The notes under the pieces: model-generated
Told to the model about the DNA's origin: nothing
Databases searched by the model: none
What the model saw: only the letters and a program-made list of their open reading frames with translations
Part shown: positions 26,376 through 36,501 of the stretch, one piece after another
How positions within the stretch are numbered: the stretch's first letter is position 1
Layout: every line of letters starts with the position of its first letter
Translations under genes and position numbers: made by a program
Assembly (NCBI GenBank): GCA_021819435.1
Contig: JAKARB010000004.1
Span: 62,001-126,000, forward strand
Direction: 5' to 3'
DNA length: 64,000 bases
From: Pseudomonadota bacterium
GTDB taxonomy: Bacteria; Pseudomonadota; Gammaproteobacteria; Burkholderiales; Burkholderiaceae_C

Positions 26376-26404
26376 CAAAAGGGCTGCCATATCAGGCAGC
26401 CCTT
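26376..26404 (-). terminator. Terminator of the tRNA operon
   Basis: On the minus strand GGGCTGCC and GGCAGCCC pair around a six-base loop and are followed by TTTTGCTTT. It lies 12 bases past the last tRNA-Asp. Confidence 0.85.
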
Positions 26405-26416
26405 CACTGAAGCAAT

Positions 26417-26493
26417 TGGCGGAGTGGACGGGACTCGAACCCGCGACCCCCGGCGTGACAGGCCGGTATTCTAACCGACTGAACTACCACTCC
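26417..26493 (-). tRNA. tRNA-Asp (GUC), copy 2 in transcription order
   Basis: 77 bases with an encoded CCA. Acceptor GGAGTGG pairs with CCACTCC, anticodon loop CTGTCAC, full T-arm. It is identical to the copy at 26844-26920 as far as I can compare. Confidence 0.96.
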
Positions 26494-26545
26494 GCGTCGG
26501 TGACGACTTCGTTTGCTCACGCAAACCAAGCGCCGTCAAAACTTG

Positions 26546-26621
26546 TGGCGTCCCCTAGGGGATTCGAACCCCTGTAGTCACCGTGAAAGGGTGGTGTCCT
26601 AGGCCTCTAGACGAAGGGGAC
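26546..26621 (-). tRNA. tRNA-Glu (UUC), copy 2
   Basis: 76 bases with CCA. Acceptor GTCCCCT pairs with AGGGGAC, anticodon loop CTTTCAC gives UUC. Substrate of the glutamyl-tRNA synthetase gene just upstream. Confidence 0.96.
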
Positions 26622-26681
26622 TCCGTCAAATCGAATTGTCATGAACCGAGTCGACCTCGCTGCCGGCGACGCCTGGTTGGA

Positions 26682-26757
<76 letters not shown>

Positions 26758-26843
26758 TTGTGTCACCACGCAGGGCGCCGCGCTGGCACCGAGACTGACT
26801 CGTTTCGACGCTGCTTTGTCACCAGCAGCGCCATCAAAATACT

Positions 26844-26920
26844 TGGCGGAGTGGACGGGACTCGAACCCGCGACCCCCGGCGTGACAGGCCGGTATTCTA
26901 ACCGACTGAACTACCACTCC
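26844..26920 (-). tRNA. tRNA-Asp (GUC), copy 1
   Basis: 77 bases with CCA, same sequence as the Asp gene at 26417-26493. It ends the first Ala-Glu-Asp cassette. Confidence 0.96.
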
Positions 26921-26969
26921 GCGTCGGTGACGACTTCGTTCGCTTGCGCGAACCAAGTGCCGTCAAACT

Positions 26970-27045
26970 TGGCGTCCCCTAGGGGATTCGAACCCCTGTA
27001 GTCACCGTGAAAGGGTGGTGTCCTAGGCCTCTAGACGAAGGGGAC
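26970..27045 (-). tRNA. tRNA-Glu (UUC), copy 1
   Basis: 76 bases with CCA, same sequence as the Glu gene at 26546-26621. Confidence 0.96.
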
Positions 27046-27121
27046 TGAATCCTTCATGCAACCTGATCGACGCTGTGCCTGGTCCAACCGCAACCCGGTC
27101 ACCGAACAACCCGGGGGTTGG

Positions 27122-27197
<76 letters not shown>

Positions 27198-27280
27198 GTC
27201 AGATGGCTTCTTGCGATGCCTTCTTTCGGCTTGGCCCGGCTGCTTTGTTTCAAACAAAGCGTCGTTCAAGCGAGACTGAG

Positions 27281-27310
27281 AGTATATACCGGTTTTTCAG
27301 GCTCGCACAA
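27281..27310 (-). promoter_or_regulatory. Predicted sigma70 promoter of the tRNA operon
   Basis: On the minus strand TTGTGC, an 18-base spacer and TATACT lie between the gltX stop and tRNA-Ala. The 5' leader contains a perfect inverted repeat, GCTTTGTTT-C-AAACAAAGC, at 27242-27260. Strength is inferred from sequence only. Confidence 0.55.
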
Positions 27311-27322
27311 GTGGCGGCGGCT

Positions 27323-28801
27323 TCAGCGCAGTCGTTGCAGAACTGTGTCACGTTCGAACAACGCGAGCACGGCGTCGACCGAAGGCGTTTGTGAACGGCC
27401 GCAGACCAGCAGGCGCACGGGGATGGCGAGTTGCGGCATCTTCAGGCTGAACTCGGCGAGCGTGTCCTTCATGGCCTGGGCGATGGCGGCGGGTTCCCAG
27501 GGGCAGACGGCCAGGCGCGTCGCCAGGGCCGCGACCGCGGGTTTGACGGCGTCGGTCAGCTTCTCAGCCAGCTCCTGCGCGGGCGGGGTCACATCGGCCA
27601 TGTACATGCCGAGCCAGTCGGCCAGCTCGACGGTGGTGGCGCAGCGGTCCTTGAACAGAGCACACATGGCGGCCAGGCGGCTGTCACCCTCTTGCCCGCC
27701 CTGCCCTGCGGCCAGTGAAGCCGGCAGACTCACGCCGCGCTTGGCGAACTGCTCGCGCACCAAGCCGGCCAGCAACACGTCGTCGGCGGTCTTCATGTGC
27801 TGCTGGGCAACCCAGCGCAGCTTGGCCTCGTCAAACTGGCTGGCGCTCTTGCCCAGGTGGTCGAGGTTGAACCATTCGATGAACTGGGCGCGCGAGAAGA
27901 TCTCGTCGTCGCCGTGGCTCCAGCCCAGTCGGGCCAGGTAATTGACGATGGCGTCGGCCAGGTAGCCTTCGTCGCGGTATTGGGTGACGGCCTTGGCGCC
28001 GTGGCGCTTGGACATCTTGGAGACGTGCTTCTCGCCATGCTCGTCCACCGTTTCGGTCATCACGGTGGGCAGGTGGGCATAAACGGGCGGCTCCTGGCCC
28101 AGGGCGCGCAGGATGTTGATCTGGCGCGGCGTGTTGTTGACGTGGTCATCGCCTCGGATGACATGGGTGATGCCCATGTCCATGTCGTCGACCACGACGC
28201 AGAAGTTGTAGGTTGGCGTGCCGACGATGCTGTCGCTGCCTTCGGGCGCCGGGCGAGCGATCACCAGGTCGTCGAGTTCGTCGTTGCTGATCTCGATGCG
28301 GCCCTTGACCTTGTCTTCCCACACGACGCTGCCGCCCTGCGGGTTCTTGAAGCGCAGCACGGGCCTGATGCCAACGGGCACGGGCGGCAGGGTCTTGCCC
28401 GGCTCGGGGCGCCAGGTGCCGTCGTAGCGGGGCTTTTCCTTGTTGGCCATCTGGCGCTCGCGCAGGGCGTCGAGTTCGGCCGAGCTCATGTAGCAGGGGT
28501 AGACCAGCTCCTGGTCAAGCATTTGCTGCACCACTTCCTTGTAGCGCTCCATGCGCTGCATCTGGTAGTACGGGCCTTCGTCGTGGTTGAGGCCCAGCCA
28601 TTGCATGCCCTCGAGGATGACGTCGACGGCGGCTTGCGAGGAGCGCTCTTCGTCGGTGTCTTCGATGCGCAGGATGAAGACGCCCTTGTTGGCGCGCGCG
28701 AAGGCCCAGGGGTAGAGCGCCGAGCGGATGTTGCCGAGGTGAATGAAGCCGGTGGGCGACGGCGCGAAACGCGTGCGGACTTGGGTGATTTCTTGGGACA
28801 T
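27323..28801 (-). CDS. gltX: Glutamyl-tRNA synthetase
   Basis: Class I aminoacyl-tRNA synthetase that charges tRNA-Glu, 492 residues, a normal bacterial length. The HIGH-type motif reads [18 protein letters not shown] (His and Asn conserved), and the KMSKS loop is KMSKRHGA. The C-terminal anticodon-binding region is complete. ATG 28801 ([16 protein letters not shown]) is the natural start. It is last in a purF-metZ-gltX series (32 bases after metZ) and lies directly upstream of a tRNA operon containing its own substrate tRNA-Glu. Confidence 0.96.
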   Translation of the reverse strand: MSQEITQVRTRFAPSPTGFIHLGNIRSALYPWAFARANKGVFILRIEDTDEERSSQAAVDVILEGMQWLGLNHDEGPYYQMQRMERYKEVVQQMLDQELVYPCYMSSAELDALRERQMANKEKPRYDGTWRPEPGKTLPPVPVGIRPVLRFKNPQGGSVVWEDKVKGRIEISNDELDDLVIARPAPEGSDSIVGTPTYNFCVVVDDMDMGITHVIRGDDHVNNTPRQINILRALGQEPPVYAHLPTVMTETVDEHGEKHVSKMSKRHGAKAVTQYRDEGYLADAIVNYLARLGWSHGDDEIFSRAQFIEWFNLDHLGKSASQFDEAKLRWVAQQHMKTADDVLLAGLVREQFAKRGVSLPASLAAGQGGQEGDSRLAAMCALFKDRCATTVELADWLGMYMADVTPPAQELAEKLTDAVKPAVAALATRLAVCPWEPAAIAQAMKDTLAEFSLKMPQLAIPVRLLVCGRSQTPSVDAVLALFERDTVLQRLR

Positions 28802-28833
28802 GGGGGTCAGATCAGGCGGGCGTCGGGCGCCGT

Positions 28834-30120
28834 TCAGGCATTCAGGGTGTCGAGGCCACGGGCCAGGTCGGCCGTGAGGTCGTCGATGTGCTCGAGGCCA
28901 ACGGCCACGCGGATCATGCCCTGCGTGATGCCGGCGGCCAGGCGCTGGTCCTCGGTGAGGCGCCCGTGCGAGGTGCTCGACGGGTGCGTGATGAGGGTCT
29001 TGGTGTCGCCCAGGTTGGAGGTGATGGAGCACAACCGGGTGTGGTCGATCACGTGGAAGGCGGCCTGGCGCAGGCGTTTGGCGTCGTCGCTCAGCACAGC
29101 GGGCGCGGGCACGGTGATGTCGCCCTGCGCGGGCTTGAGGGTGAAGGACACCACCGCGCCGCCGCAACCGTGTTGCTGCTTCATGGCCAGCGCGTGCTGC
29201 GGGTGGCTGGGCAGGCCGGGGTAGTAAACCTGGTCGACCTGCGGCTGCTGTTCGAGCCATTGCGCAAGCTTGAGCGCGTTGGCGCTTTGCGCGGCCATGC
29301 GGATGGACAGCGTCTCCAAGCCCTTGAGCACGACCCAGGCATTGAAAGGCGCCAGCGTCATGCCGGCGCCGCGCAGGGTGGTCATCAGCGGACCGTTGAT
29401 GATCGCATCGGGGCCACAGATGGCGCCCGCCAGGACACGCCCCTGCCCGTCGAGGTACTTGGTGCCAGAGTGGATGATGAGGTCAGCACCCAGTTCAACA
29501 GGCTTTTGCAGCGCGGGCGTGCAAAAGCAGTTGTCCACGGCCAGCAAGGCGCCCGCAGCGTGCGCGACCTCGGCCAGCGCTGCGATGTCGCAGACCTCGG
29601 TCAGCGGGTTGCTGGGCGTTTCGGCGAAGAACAGCTTGGTGTTGGGCTTGACCGCCGCGCGCCAGGCGGCCACGACAGTCTGCGAGACGAAGGTGGTCTC
29701 GACGCCGAACTTGCCGAACTGCGCCTGCAGCAGCGTGATGGTCGAGCCGAACACGCTTTGCGAGCAGACGATGTGGTCACCCGCCTTGAGCAGGCCCATC
29801 ACCAACAACAAGATGGCACTCATGCCGCTGGATGTGGCGATGCACGCCTCGGTGCCTTCGAGCGCGGCCAGGCGGCGCTCGAACATCATCGTGGTTGGGT
29901 TGGTGAAGCGCGAGTAGACGAAGGCTTCTTCTTCGTTGGCGAAGCGCGCGGCGGCAGTGGCCGCGTCGGGGTGGTTGAAGCTGCTGGTCAGGAACAGCGC
30001 TTCGGAGTTCTCACCCCATTGCGTGGCGGGCAGGCCCTCGCGCACAGACAGCGTCTCGATGCGGGCATCGGGCGGCAGGTCCTTGCGGGGCAGGCGTTTC
30101 TTGTCAGGGGACTGGGCCAT
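28834..30120 (-). CDS. metZ: O-succinylhomoserine sulfhydrylase
   Basis: Pyridoxal-phosphate enzyme of the Cys/Met metabolism family that makes homocysteine from O-succinylhomoserine and sulfide in methionine synthesis. It has 428 residues. Substrate and cofactor motifs are present: [20 protein letters not shown], the aspartate in [13 protein letters not shown], and the Schiff-base Lys in [11 protein letters not shown]. The distinction from a cystathionine gamma-synthase rests on its position beside purF, where metZ sits in many beta- and gammaproteobacteria. An AGGAGG ribosome site precedes ATG 30120. Confidence 0.92.
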   Translation of the reverse strand: MAQSPDKKRLPRKDLPPDARIETLSVREGLPATQWGENSEALFLTSSFNHPDAATAAARFANEEEAFVYSRFTNPTTMMFERRLAALEGTEACIATSSGMSAILLLVMGLLKAGDHIVCSQSVFGSTITLLQAQFGKFGVETTFVSQTVVAAWRAAVKPNTKLFFAETPSNPLTEVCDIAALAEVAHAAGALLAVDNCFCTPALQKPVELGADLIIHSGTKYLDGQGRVLAGAICGPDAIINGPLMTTLRGAGMTLAPFNAWVVLKGLETLSIRMAAQSANALKLAQWLEQQPQVDQVYYPGLPSHPQHALAMKQQHGCGGAVVSFTLKPAQGDITVPAPAVLSDDAKRLRQAAFHVIDHTRLCSITSNLGDTKTLITHPSSTSHGRLTEDQRLAAGITQGMIRVAVGLEHIDDLTADLARGLDTLNA

Positions 30121-30175
30121 GCGGCCTCCTCTCAGCCCGGCCCGCGCTGGCAGGCCGGGAGCGGTCAAAGGTTCT

Positions 30176-31705
30176 TCACTCGTCGCTGTGGCTTTGCAGG
30201 GCAAGGCGCGAATTGATGGCTTCTTCCTCGCCCTTTTGCGTCAGGCGTTGCGACTGGATGGCGGCGAAATCCTCGGCGCTCACGTCGCCCGTGATGTAGA
30301 CGCCGTCAAAGCACGAGGCTTCGAAGCCCTGGATCTTCGGGTTCAGCTTGCCGACCACCTTCTTCATGGCATCGACATCCTGGTAGATCAGGGCGTCGGC
30401 GCCGATGATCTGGCGCACTTCTTCGAGCGAGCGGCCGTGGGCCACGAGTTCGCTCTTGGTGGGCATGTCGATGCCATACACGTTCGGGAAGCGCACCGGC
30501 GGCGCGGCCGAGGCCAGGTAGACCTTGTTGGCGCCAGCCTCGCGGGCCATCTGCACGATCTCTTTCGAGGTGGTGCCGCGCACGATGGAGTCGTCGACCA
30601 GCAGCACGTTGCGGCCCTTGAATTCCAGGCTGATGGCATTGAGCTTCTGACGCACCGATTTCTTGCGCGCGCCCTGCCCCGGCATGATGAAGGTGCGGCC
30701 CACGTAGCGGTTCTTCACGAAGCCTTCGCGGTAGGGCTTGCCGAGTTTTTGCGCCAGCTGCATGGCCGAGGGGCGGCTCGATTCCGGGATGGGGATGACC
30801 ACGTCGATCTCGTTGGGCGGCATGGTCGAAATCACGCGCTGGGCCAAGGTTTCGCCCATTTCGAGGCGGGCCTGGTAGACCGACACGCCATCGATGACGG
30901 AATCAGGACGGGCCAGGTAGACGTACTCGAACATGCAGGGGTTGAGCACGGTCTTGTCGGCGCACTGCTCGGCGTGCACCACGCCATCGAGGTCGATGAA
31001 CAAGGCTTCGCCGGGCTGCACGTCGCGCACGAACTTGTGGCTGGTGCCTTCCAGGGCCACTGACTCGCTGGCAACCATGACTTCGCGGCCTTCCGGCAGG
31101 TCGGCCTCGCCGTAGCACATCGGGCGGATACCAAAGGGATCGCGGAAAGCCACCAGGCCATAGCCGGCGATCAGGCAGATCACGGCGTAGGAGCCCTTGA
31201 TGCGCTTGTGCACGGCGCGCACGGCCTTGAAGACGGCGGCCGGCGTCAGGGGCAGTTCGCGTCCGGCCAACTCCAACTCGTGGGCGAACACGTTGAGCAA
31301 CACCTCGGTGTCGCTGTCGGTGTTGAGGTGGCGGCGGTCGATGTCGAACAGTTCCTTGCGCAGGTCGTGGGCGTTGGTGAGGTTGCCGTTGTGGACCAGC
31401 ACCAGGCCGAAAGGCGCGTTGACGTAGAAGGGCTGGGCCTCTTCTTCGTTGAAGGCGTTGCCGGCGGTCGGGTAACGCACCTGGCCCAGCCCCACGGTGC
31501 CAGGCAAGGCACGCATGTTGCGCGTGCGGAAGACGTCCTTGACCATGCCACGGGCCTTGTGCATGAAGAACTTGCGGCCGTGGGCGTCGGGGCCGGCGGT
31601 CACGATGCCGGCGGCGTCCTGGCCACGGTGCTGCAGCAGCAGCAGCGCGTCATAGATCAGCTGGTTGACGGGCGCCTTAGAAATCACACCCACGATGCCG
31701 CACAT
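30176..31705 (-). CDS. purF: Amidophosphoribosyltransferase
   Basis: First committed enzyme of purine synthesis; makes phosphoribosylamine from PRPP and glutamine. It has 509 residues. Cys2 ([10 protein letters not shown]) is the N-terminal nucleophile of the glutaminase half, followed by [11 protein letters not shown]. The phosphoribosyltransferase half has the PRPP loop [18 protein letters not shown]. There is no long propeptide, as in the Escherichia coli type. It follows cvpA by 67 bases, an ancient pairing (cvpA-purF). Confidence 0.97.
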   Translation of the reverse strand: MCGIVGVISKAPVNQLIYDALLLLQHRGQDAAGIVTAGPDAHGRKFFMHKARGMVKDVFRTRNMRALPGTVGLGQVRYPTAGNAFNEEEAQPFYVNAPFGLVLVHNGNLTNAHDLRKELFDIDRRHLNTDSDTEVLLNVFAHELELAGRELPLTPAAVFKAVRAVHKRIKGSYAVICLIAGYGLVAFRDPFGIRPMCYGEADLPEGREVMVASESVALEGTSHKFVRDVQPGEALFIDLDGVVHAEQCADKTVLNPCMFEYVYLARPDSVIDGVSVYQARLEMGETLAQRVISTMPPNEIDVVIPIPESSRPSAMQLAQKLGKPYREGFVKNRYVGRTFIMPGQGARKKSVRQKLNAISLEFKGRNVLLVDDSIVRGTTSKEIVQMAREAGANKVYLASAAPPVRFPNVYGIDMPTKSELVAHGRSLEEVRQIIGADALIYQDVDAMKKVVGKLNPKIQGFEASCFDGVYITGDVSAEDFAAIQSQRLTQKGEEEAINSRLALQSHSDE

Positions 31706-31772
31706 GGTTCACCTCGCACCGGACCGGAGGCCCGGAAAAACAAACGTCAAAAAAACAGGTCAGCCGCCGCCA

Positions 31773-32285
31773 TCAAGGCATCGAGGGCGCCGGCAGGAAT
31801 TGGACCACCTCGGGTGGCAGGATGGGGCGAAGCCCCTGCAAAACGGTGCCAAGCCAGGCCACGCCCCGTGACGAACGCCACGCATCCGCCTGCACCACGG
31901 GCGTCATGCTCACCAGCACGAAGATGGCCAGGGCCGCGAGCAAGCCGCGCACGAGCCCGAAAACAGCGCCGAGCAGGCGGTCGGAGCCGCCCAGTCCCGA
32001 GGCCTGGATGAGTTGCGAGATGCCCCAGGACACCACGGCCCAGGCCAGCCAGGCACCCACGAATGCGAGCACCATGCCTGACAGCAGGTTGATGTGGTCA
32101 CCCGGCTCGCCCAGCGGCACATGGCGCGCCACCTCAGCGCCCAGGAAACGCGCGGCCAACCAGGCCACGACCCAACCCATCAGGGCCATCAATTCGGTCA
32201 CCAGGCCACGCCAGGCCCCCAGAAGCACCGAGGACAACAGCCCCAGTAGCAAGGCCATATCGAGCCAGGTCCAGGCGGGCGCCAT
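31773..32285 (-). CDS. cvpA: CvpA-family membrane protein
   Basis: Inner-membrane protein with four predicted helices, 170 residues. Family members affect colicin V production and envelope functions, but the molecular role is unknown. Features seen are WLDMALLLGLLSSVLLGAWRGLVTELMALMGWVVAWLAARF at the start and the SDRLLGAVFGLVRGLL segment typical of CvpA. ATG 32285 matches the usual family start; GTG 32318 is in frame and would add 11 residues. It sits between the SPOR gene and purF. Confidence 0.9.
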   Translation of the reverse strand: MAPAWTWLDMALLLGLLSSVLLGAWRGLVTELMALMGWVVAWLAARFLGAEVARHVPLGEPGDHINLLSGMVLAFVGAWLAWAVVSWGISQLIQASGLGGSDRLLGAVFGLVRGLLAALAIFVLVSMTPVVQADAWRSSRGVAWLGTVLQGLRPILPPEVVQFLPAPSMP

Positions 32286-32340
32286 CGAGGCGGGGATGAC
32301 GAGGTTGAGGCCCTCCACGGTGCAACGTGCCTTTCCCGCC

Positions 32341-33240
32341 TCAGAGCGTCAGGACGTTGCCGTTGAGCCCGCCCTTGCGCAGGGTGGCCAGGGCCTTGTC
32401 TGCCTCGGCCTTGTCGGCGAACGGCCCCAGGCGCACACGGATGCGTTTTCCTTGCGGCGTGTCGACCTGCTGGGCGTAGGTCTTCAGGCCCATGCGCTCA
32501 GCCTTTTGGCGGGTTTCGCGCGCGGCATTGACATCGGCGAATGCGCCGAACTGAACCACGTAGCGGGTGTCGGAGGCCTTGTTGTCTGACTTGGCGTCCG
32601 GTTTCTTCTCGGCGGTCTTTTCTGTCGGCTTGTCCGCAGGCTTGGGCTGGGCCTTCTGAGCTGTTTTTTCCGAAGCCTTTTCAGCGACCTTCGGAGCGAC
32701 CTTTTCTGGGGTCTTTTCAGTTGGCTTGGCGGCGACCTTTTCAGGCTGGCGAGCCGGCTCGCTGGCTGCGGGTTTCTGCACCGGCTTGGGCGCGGCCGGT
32801 TTGGTTTCCGATCTGAGTTCGGGTTTCGATTCTGGCTTGGCTGCGGCTTTGGGCTCACCTGCCTCGGCCAGCGGCTGAGCATTGGCAGCGGGCTCGTCGG
32901 TGGCATCGGCAACAGGCGGCGTGATGTTGGCCACTTGGGCCTCGCGGCGCGGCGCCTGGGCCACACGACCCACAGCCGCACGAGGCGCCCCATCCGCATC
33001 GCCCGGCGTTGACTGAGCGGCTTGAACGATGCGCACGTCAGGCGAGATCGGACGAGGTTGCGTTTCGAACAACCAAGGCAGGCCGAGCACACCGGCCCCC
33101 ACCAGCACCACCATGCCGATCAGGCGGCGGCGCGCCCGGGTACGCAACACCTCGACGTCCGATGGCGAAGGCGCGCGGGCGCCCGAGGCGGCTCCGTTGG
33201 TGCCACGGCGAAATCGCTCGAGGAGGGAGGACAGAGGCAT
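32341..33240 (-). CDS. SPOR-domain membrane protein (DedD-like)
   Basis: Division-site protein of 299 residues. A cytoplasmic N-terminus is followed by one membrane helix at about 40-58 (IGMVVLVGAGVLGLPWLF), then a long Lys/Glu/Pro/Ala-rich linker (about residues 95-220) that is low in complexity, and a C-terminal SPOR domain (RYVVQFGAFADVNAARET to the end) which binds denuded peptidoglycan at the septum. The place in the order folC-SPOR-cvpA-purF is that of dedD. ATG 33240 is used; TTG 33252 lies upstream in frame. Confidence 0.88.
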   Translation of the reverse strand: MPLSSLLERFRRGTNGAASGARAPSPSDVEVLRTRARRRLIGMVVLVGAGVLGLPWLFETQPRPISPDVRIVQAAQSTPGDADGAPRAAVGRVAQAPRREAQVANITPPVADATDEPAANAQPLAEAGEPKAAAKPESKPELRSETKPAAPKPVQKPAASEPARQPEKVAAKPTEKTPEKVAPKVAEKASEKTAQKAQPKPADKPTEKTAEKKPDAKSDNKASDTRYVVQFGAFADVNAARETRQKAERMGLKTYAQQVDTPQGKRIRVRLGPFADKAEADKALATLRKGGLNGNVLTL

Positions 33241-33273
33241 GCGCTGGGACAAGGTGAAAACGACTGGGAAGAC

Positions 33274-34629
33274 TCAGGCACCCGGCATGTGGGGCGCGTT
33301 CAGGCGTGGCAGGCCGGCGTCGATCACGCCCCCGACCGTGTAGAAGGACCCGAAAACCAGGATTCTATCCGTGGGGTCCGCAGCGGCCAGGGCGGCATGC
33401 AGCGCGGCCATGGGGTCGGCGTGGCGGCTGATGGTCGCGTTCGGCGCCGTGGCCGAAGGGTGGGCCGCCGCGTCGGCCTCGATGGCCTGGGCAAGTTGAT
33501 CAGCGGTGGCCGCGCGGGCCGTCGGCAACTCGCAGCAGTACCAAGCGTCCACCAGCGGACGCAGCTTGTGCACCATGCCGGCCAGGTCCTTGTCGGCCAT
33601 GGCTCCCCAGACTGCATGCGTGCGCGGAAAGAAGCCCATCTGGTCGAGGTTCACCGCCAACTGCGCCGCCGCGTGCGGGTTATGCGCCACGTCCAGGATC
33701 AGCGTGGGCTGCCCCGGAATGATCTGGAAACGCCCCGGCAGCTCGACCGTGGCCAGGCCCGTGCGCACGGCCTGTGCCGACGCCGGCAGCCGGTTGCGCA
33801 CGGCCTCGAGCGCAGCCAGCACGCCCGAGGCGTTGAGCAACTGGTTGGCACCGCGCAACGAGGGGTAGGCCATGCCGTTGAAGCGCTTGCTGCGTCCGCC
33901 CCAGGACCACTGCTGGCGGTCGCCCGCGTAGTTGTGGTCACGGCCGAACAGCCACAGGTCGGCTCCCAGTTTTTCGGCATGCCCCACAACGCTGGCCGGC
34001 GCCTGCGGGTCGGACACCACGACCGGCCGGCCGGCGCGCATGATGCCGGCCTTCTCGCGACCGATGGCCTCGCGGTCCGGGCCCAGGTAATCCATGTGGT
34101 CCAGGTCGATGCTGGTGATGACGGCGCAATCGGTGTCGACCACGTTGACCGCATCCAGCCTGCCGCCCAGCCCCACCTCGAGGATGACGGTGTCCAGCCC
34201 GGCTGAGGCCAGCAGGCGCAGGATGACCAGGGTCGTGAACTCGAAATAGGTCAGCGGGGTGTCGCCACGCGCGGCCTCGATGGCCTCGAAATGCGGCAGC
34301 AGCTCATCGGCCTTGACCAATTGCCCATTGAGCCGGCAGCGCTCCTCGAAATGCACGAGGTGCGGCGAGCCATACACCCCAACGCGAAAGCCCGACGCGA
34401 TGAGGATGCTCTCCAGCATCGCGCAGGTCGAGCCCTTGCCATTGGTGCCCGCCACGGTGAAAACCACCGGGGCGCCGTCCGCGGGCTCCTGTCCCAGCGG
34501 CGTGCCCAGGATGACGCCCGCGCGGCGCCAAACCTCGCCCACGCGTTCGAGCCCCATGTCGATGCCGACGGTGTGCAGGCGCTCACAATGGGCCAGCCAG
34601 TCTTCGAGGGTGCGGGGCGTTGGAGACAT
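33274..34629 (-). CDS. folC: Bifunctional dihydrofolate synthase/folylpolyglutamate synthase
   Basis: Cytoplasmic ligase that joins dihydropteroate to glutamate and then adds further glutamates to folate. It has 451 residues. The ATP loop TVAGTNGKGSTCAMLESIL is present near residue 60, with SPHLVHFEERCRLNG and the metal-binding EVGLGGRLDAVNVV downstream, and DVAHNPHAAAQL in the C-terminal half. It starts after the accD terminator and leads into the SPOR gene 33 bases later. Confidence 0.96.
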   Translation of the reverse strand: MSPTPRTLEDWLAHCERLHTVGIDMGLERVGEVWRRAGVILGTPLGQEPADGAPVVFTVAGTNGKGSTCAMLESILIASGFRVGVYGSPHLVHFEERCRLNGQLVKADELLPHFEAIEAARGDTPLTYFEFTTLVILRLLASAGLDTVILEVGLGGRLDAVNVVDTDCAVITSIDLDHMDYLGPDREAIGREKAGIMRAGRPVVVSDPQAPASVVGHAEKLGADLWLFGRDHNYAGDRQQWSWGGRSKRFNGMAYPSLRGANQLLNASGVLAALEAVRNRLPASAQAVRTGLATVELPGRFQIIPGQPTLILDVAHNPHAAAQLAVNLDQMGFFPRTHAVWGAMADKDLAGMVHKLRPLVDAWYCCELPTARAATADQLAQAIEADAAAHPSATAPNATISRHADPMAALHAALAAADPTDRILVFGSFYTVGGVIDAGLPRLNAPHMPGA

Positions 34630-34727
34630 TCAGGAGCTCAAGCAGAGACAGGACAACATGTGGGGACGCGGCGGGCATCCTCAAGGCGGACAAGGCGCGA
34701 ACGATCAGCGAAGCACCCGCCACCGCA

Positions 34728-34755
34728 AACAAAACGGGCTGCTCAGCGCAGCCCG
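34728..34755 (-). terminator. Terminator after accD
   Basis: On the minus strand CGGGCTGC and GCAGCCCG pair around a five-base loop, followed by TTTTGTTTG. It ends the trp-accD transcript and separates it from folC. The 163-base interval 34630-34792 holds little else. Confidence 0.8.
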
Positions 34756-34792
34756 CTCTCATCGCGCAGAAAAAGGAAACGCGCGGGAAGCC

Positions 34793-35668
34793 TCAGCCCG
34801 CCACGGCGTCGGCCGGCTGGCGCGTGAGCACGGCCAACTGGCGAGCGATGTTGCGGCGCAGTTCGCGGCGATCCATGATCATGTCGATGGCACCCTTTTG
34901 CATCAGGAACTCGGAGCGCTGGAAGCCCTCGGGCAGCACTTCGCGCACGGTGTTCTCGATCACGCGCGGGCCGGCGAAGCCGATCAGGGCCTTGGGTTCG
35001 GCGATGACCACGTCGCCCATGAAGGCAAACGAGGCCGACACGCCGCCCATGGTCGGGTCGGTCAGCACGCTGATATAGGGCAGTTTGGCCTTGGCCAGGC
35101 GCGTGAGGGCCGCGTTGGTCTTGGCCATCTGCATCAGGCTCAGCAGGCCTTCCTGCATGCGCGCGCCACCGGTGGCGGTGAACGAAATGAAAGGCGTCTT
35201 CTGGTCGACGGCGGTTTCGACGCCGCGCACGAAGCGCTCGCCCACCACCGAGCCCATCGAGCCGCCCATGAAGTCGAACTCGAAGCAGGCCGCCACAACG
35301 GGGATGCTGCAAACCGAGCCACCCATGACGATCAGGGCATCGGTCTCGCCGGTGGCTTCCATGCCCTGCTTCAAGCGCTCGGGGTACTTCCTGCTGTCCT
35401 TGAACTTCAGCGCGTCAACGGGCAGCACCTCCTGGCCGAGCTCGTAGCGCCCTTCGGCGTCGAGGAAGGCGTCGAGGCGGGCGCGCGCACCGATGCGGTG
35501 GTGGTGGCCGCACTTCGGGCACACGTTGACGTTGGCCTCGAGGTCGTTCTTGTAGAGGACGGTCTCGCAGGAGGGGCATTTCACCCACAGCCCTTCAGGC
35601 ACCGAGCGGCGTTCGGCCGGGTCGGTCGGTTGGATCTTCGGGGGCAGGAGTTTCTCGAGCCAGCTCAT
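34793..35668 (-). CDS. accD: Acetyl-CoA carboxylase carboxyltransferase subunit beta
   Basis: Half of the carboxyltransferase that makes malonyl-CoA, the first committed step of fatty acid synthesis. 291 residues. The N-terminal zinc finger (CPSC at about 32 and CPKC near 54) and the carboxyltransferase core ([41 protein letters not shown]) are intact. ATG 35668 has a well-spaced AAGGA site; ATG 35674 overlaps the trpA stop (ATGA) and is also possible. Being last in the trpF-trpB-trpA-accD run is a common arrangement. Confidence 0.96.
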   Translation of the reverse strand: MSWLEKLLPPKIQPTDPAERRSVPEGLWVKCPSCETVLYKNDLEANVNVCPKCGHHHRIGARARLDAFLDAEGRYELGQEVLPVDALKFKDSRKYPERLKQGMEATGETDALIVMGGSVCSIPVVAACFEFDFMGGSMGSVVGERFVRGVETAVDQKTPFISFTATGGARMQEGLLSLMQMAKTNAALTRLAKAKLPYISVLTDPTMGGVSASFAFMGDVVIAEPKALIGFAGPRVIENTVREVLPEGFQRSEFLMQKGAIDMIMDRRELRRNIARQLAVLTRQPADAVAG

Positions 35669-35670
35669 GG

Positions 35671-36501
35671 TCATCCTTTCAGGGAATCGAGTGCAGCGCG
35701 GATTTCGGCGATGAAGCCGCGGGCCGCTGACGCCACGGTTTCGGGCGACTGCGTTTCGAGCAGTTGCACCAGCCGCGAACCGATCACGACGGCATCCGAC
35801 ACGGAAGCCACGGCCTTGGCCGTCTCGGCGTCACGGATGCCGAAGCCCACGCCCACGGGCACGCTGACGTGCGCCTTGATGCGCGGGACCATGTCGGCCA
35901 CGGCGGAGGTATCGAGGTGCCCGGCCCCCGTCACGCCCTTGAGCGAGACGTAATAAACGTAGCCGGCAGCGACGCGGCCGACGTCGGCCATGCGCTGCTC
36001 GGTCGACGTGGGAGCCAGCAGGAAGATGGGGGCGAGGTCGGCGGCCTTCAATCGCGCGGCGAACTCCTCGCACTCCTCGGGCGGGTAATCGACGACCAGC
36101 ACGCCATCGACACCGGCTGTCTTCGCGTCGCGCACGAAGCTGCCAGGGCCATGGCGCAGGTCGTGGTTCTCGATGGGATTGGCGTAGCCCATCAACACGA
36201 CGGGCGTGGTGGCGTTCTTGGCGCGGAAGGCGCGCACGTCGGCGAGCACGTGGTTGAGCGAAATGCCCTGAGCCAGCGCACGCTCGGCCGCCTTCTGGAT
36301 GACGGGGCCGTCGGCCATCGGGTCGGAGAAGGGCACGCCCAGCTCGATCACGTCCGCGCCAGCCTCGGCCATCGCCAGCATGATCTCCACGGTCTTGGCT
36401 GGATACGGGTCACCGCAGGTGATGTAGGGGATCAGCGCCTTGCGGCCCTGCTCTTTCAGCGTGGCAAATGTGTGATCCAGGCGGGTGATGGCTTGGCTCA
36501 T
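35671..36501 (-). CDS. trpA: Tryptophan synthase alpha subunit
   Basis: Cleaves indole-3-glycerol phosphate to indole, which is channelled to TrpB. 276 residues, (beta/alpha)8 barrel. The catalytic Glu lies in [21 protein letters not shown] and the Asp in [13 protein letters not shown]. Two adjacent ATGs at 36504 and 36501 overlap the trpB stop; the second has the better distance to GGGAGG, so translation is coupled to trpB. Confidence 0.97.
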   Translation of the reverse strand: MSQAITRLDHTFATLKEQGRKALIPYITCGDPYPAKTVEIMLAMAEAGADVIELGVPFSDPMADGPVIQKAAERALAQGISLNHVLADVRAFRAKNATTPVVLMGYANPIENHDLRHGPGSFVRDAKTAGVDGVLVVDYPPEECEEFAARLKAADLAPIFLLAPTSTEQRMADVGRVAAGYVYYVSLKGVTGAGHLDTSAVADMVPRIKAHVSVPVGVGFGIRDAETAKAVASVSDAVVIGSRLVQLLETQSPETVASAARGFIAEIRAALDSLKG

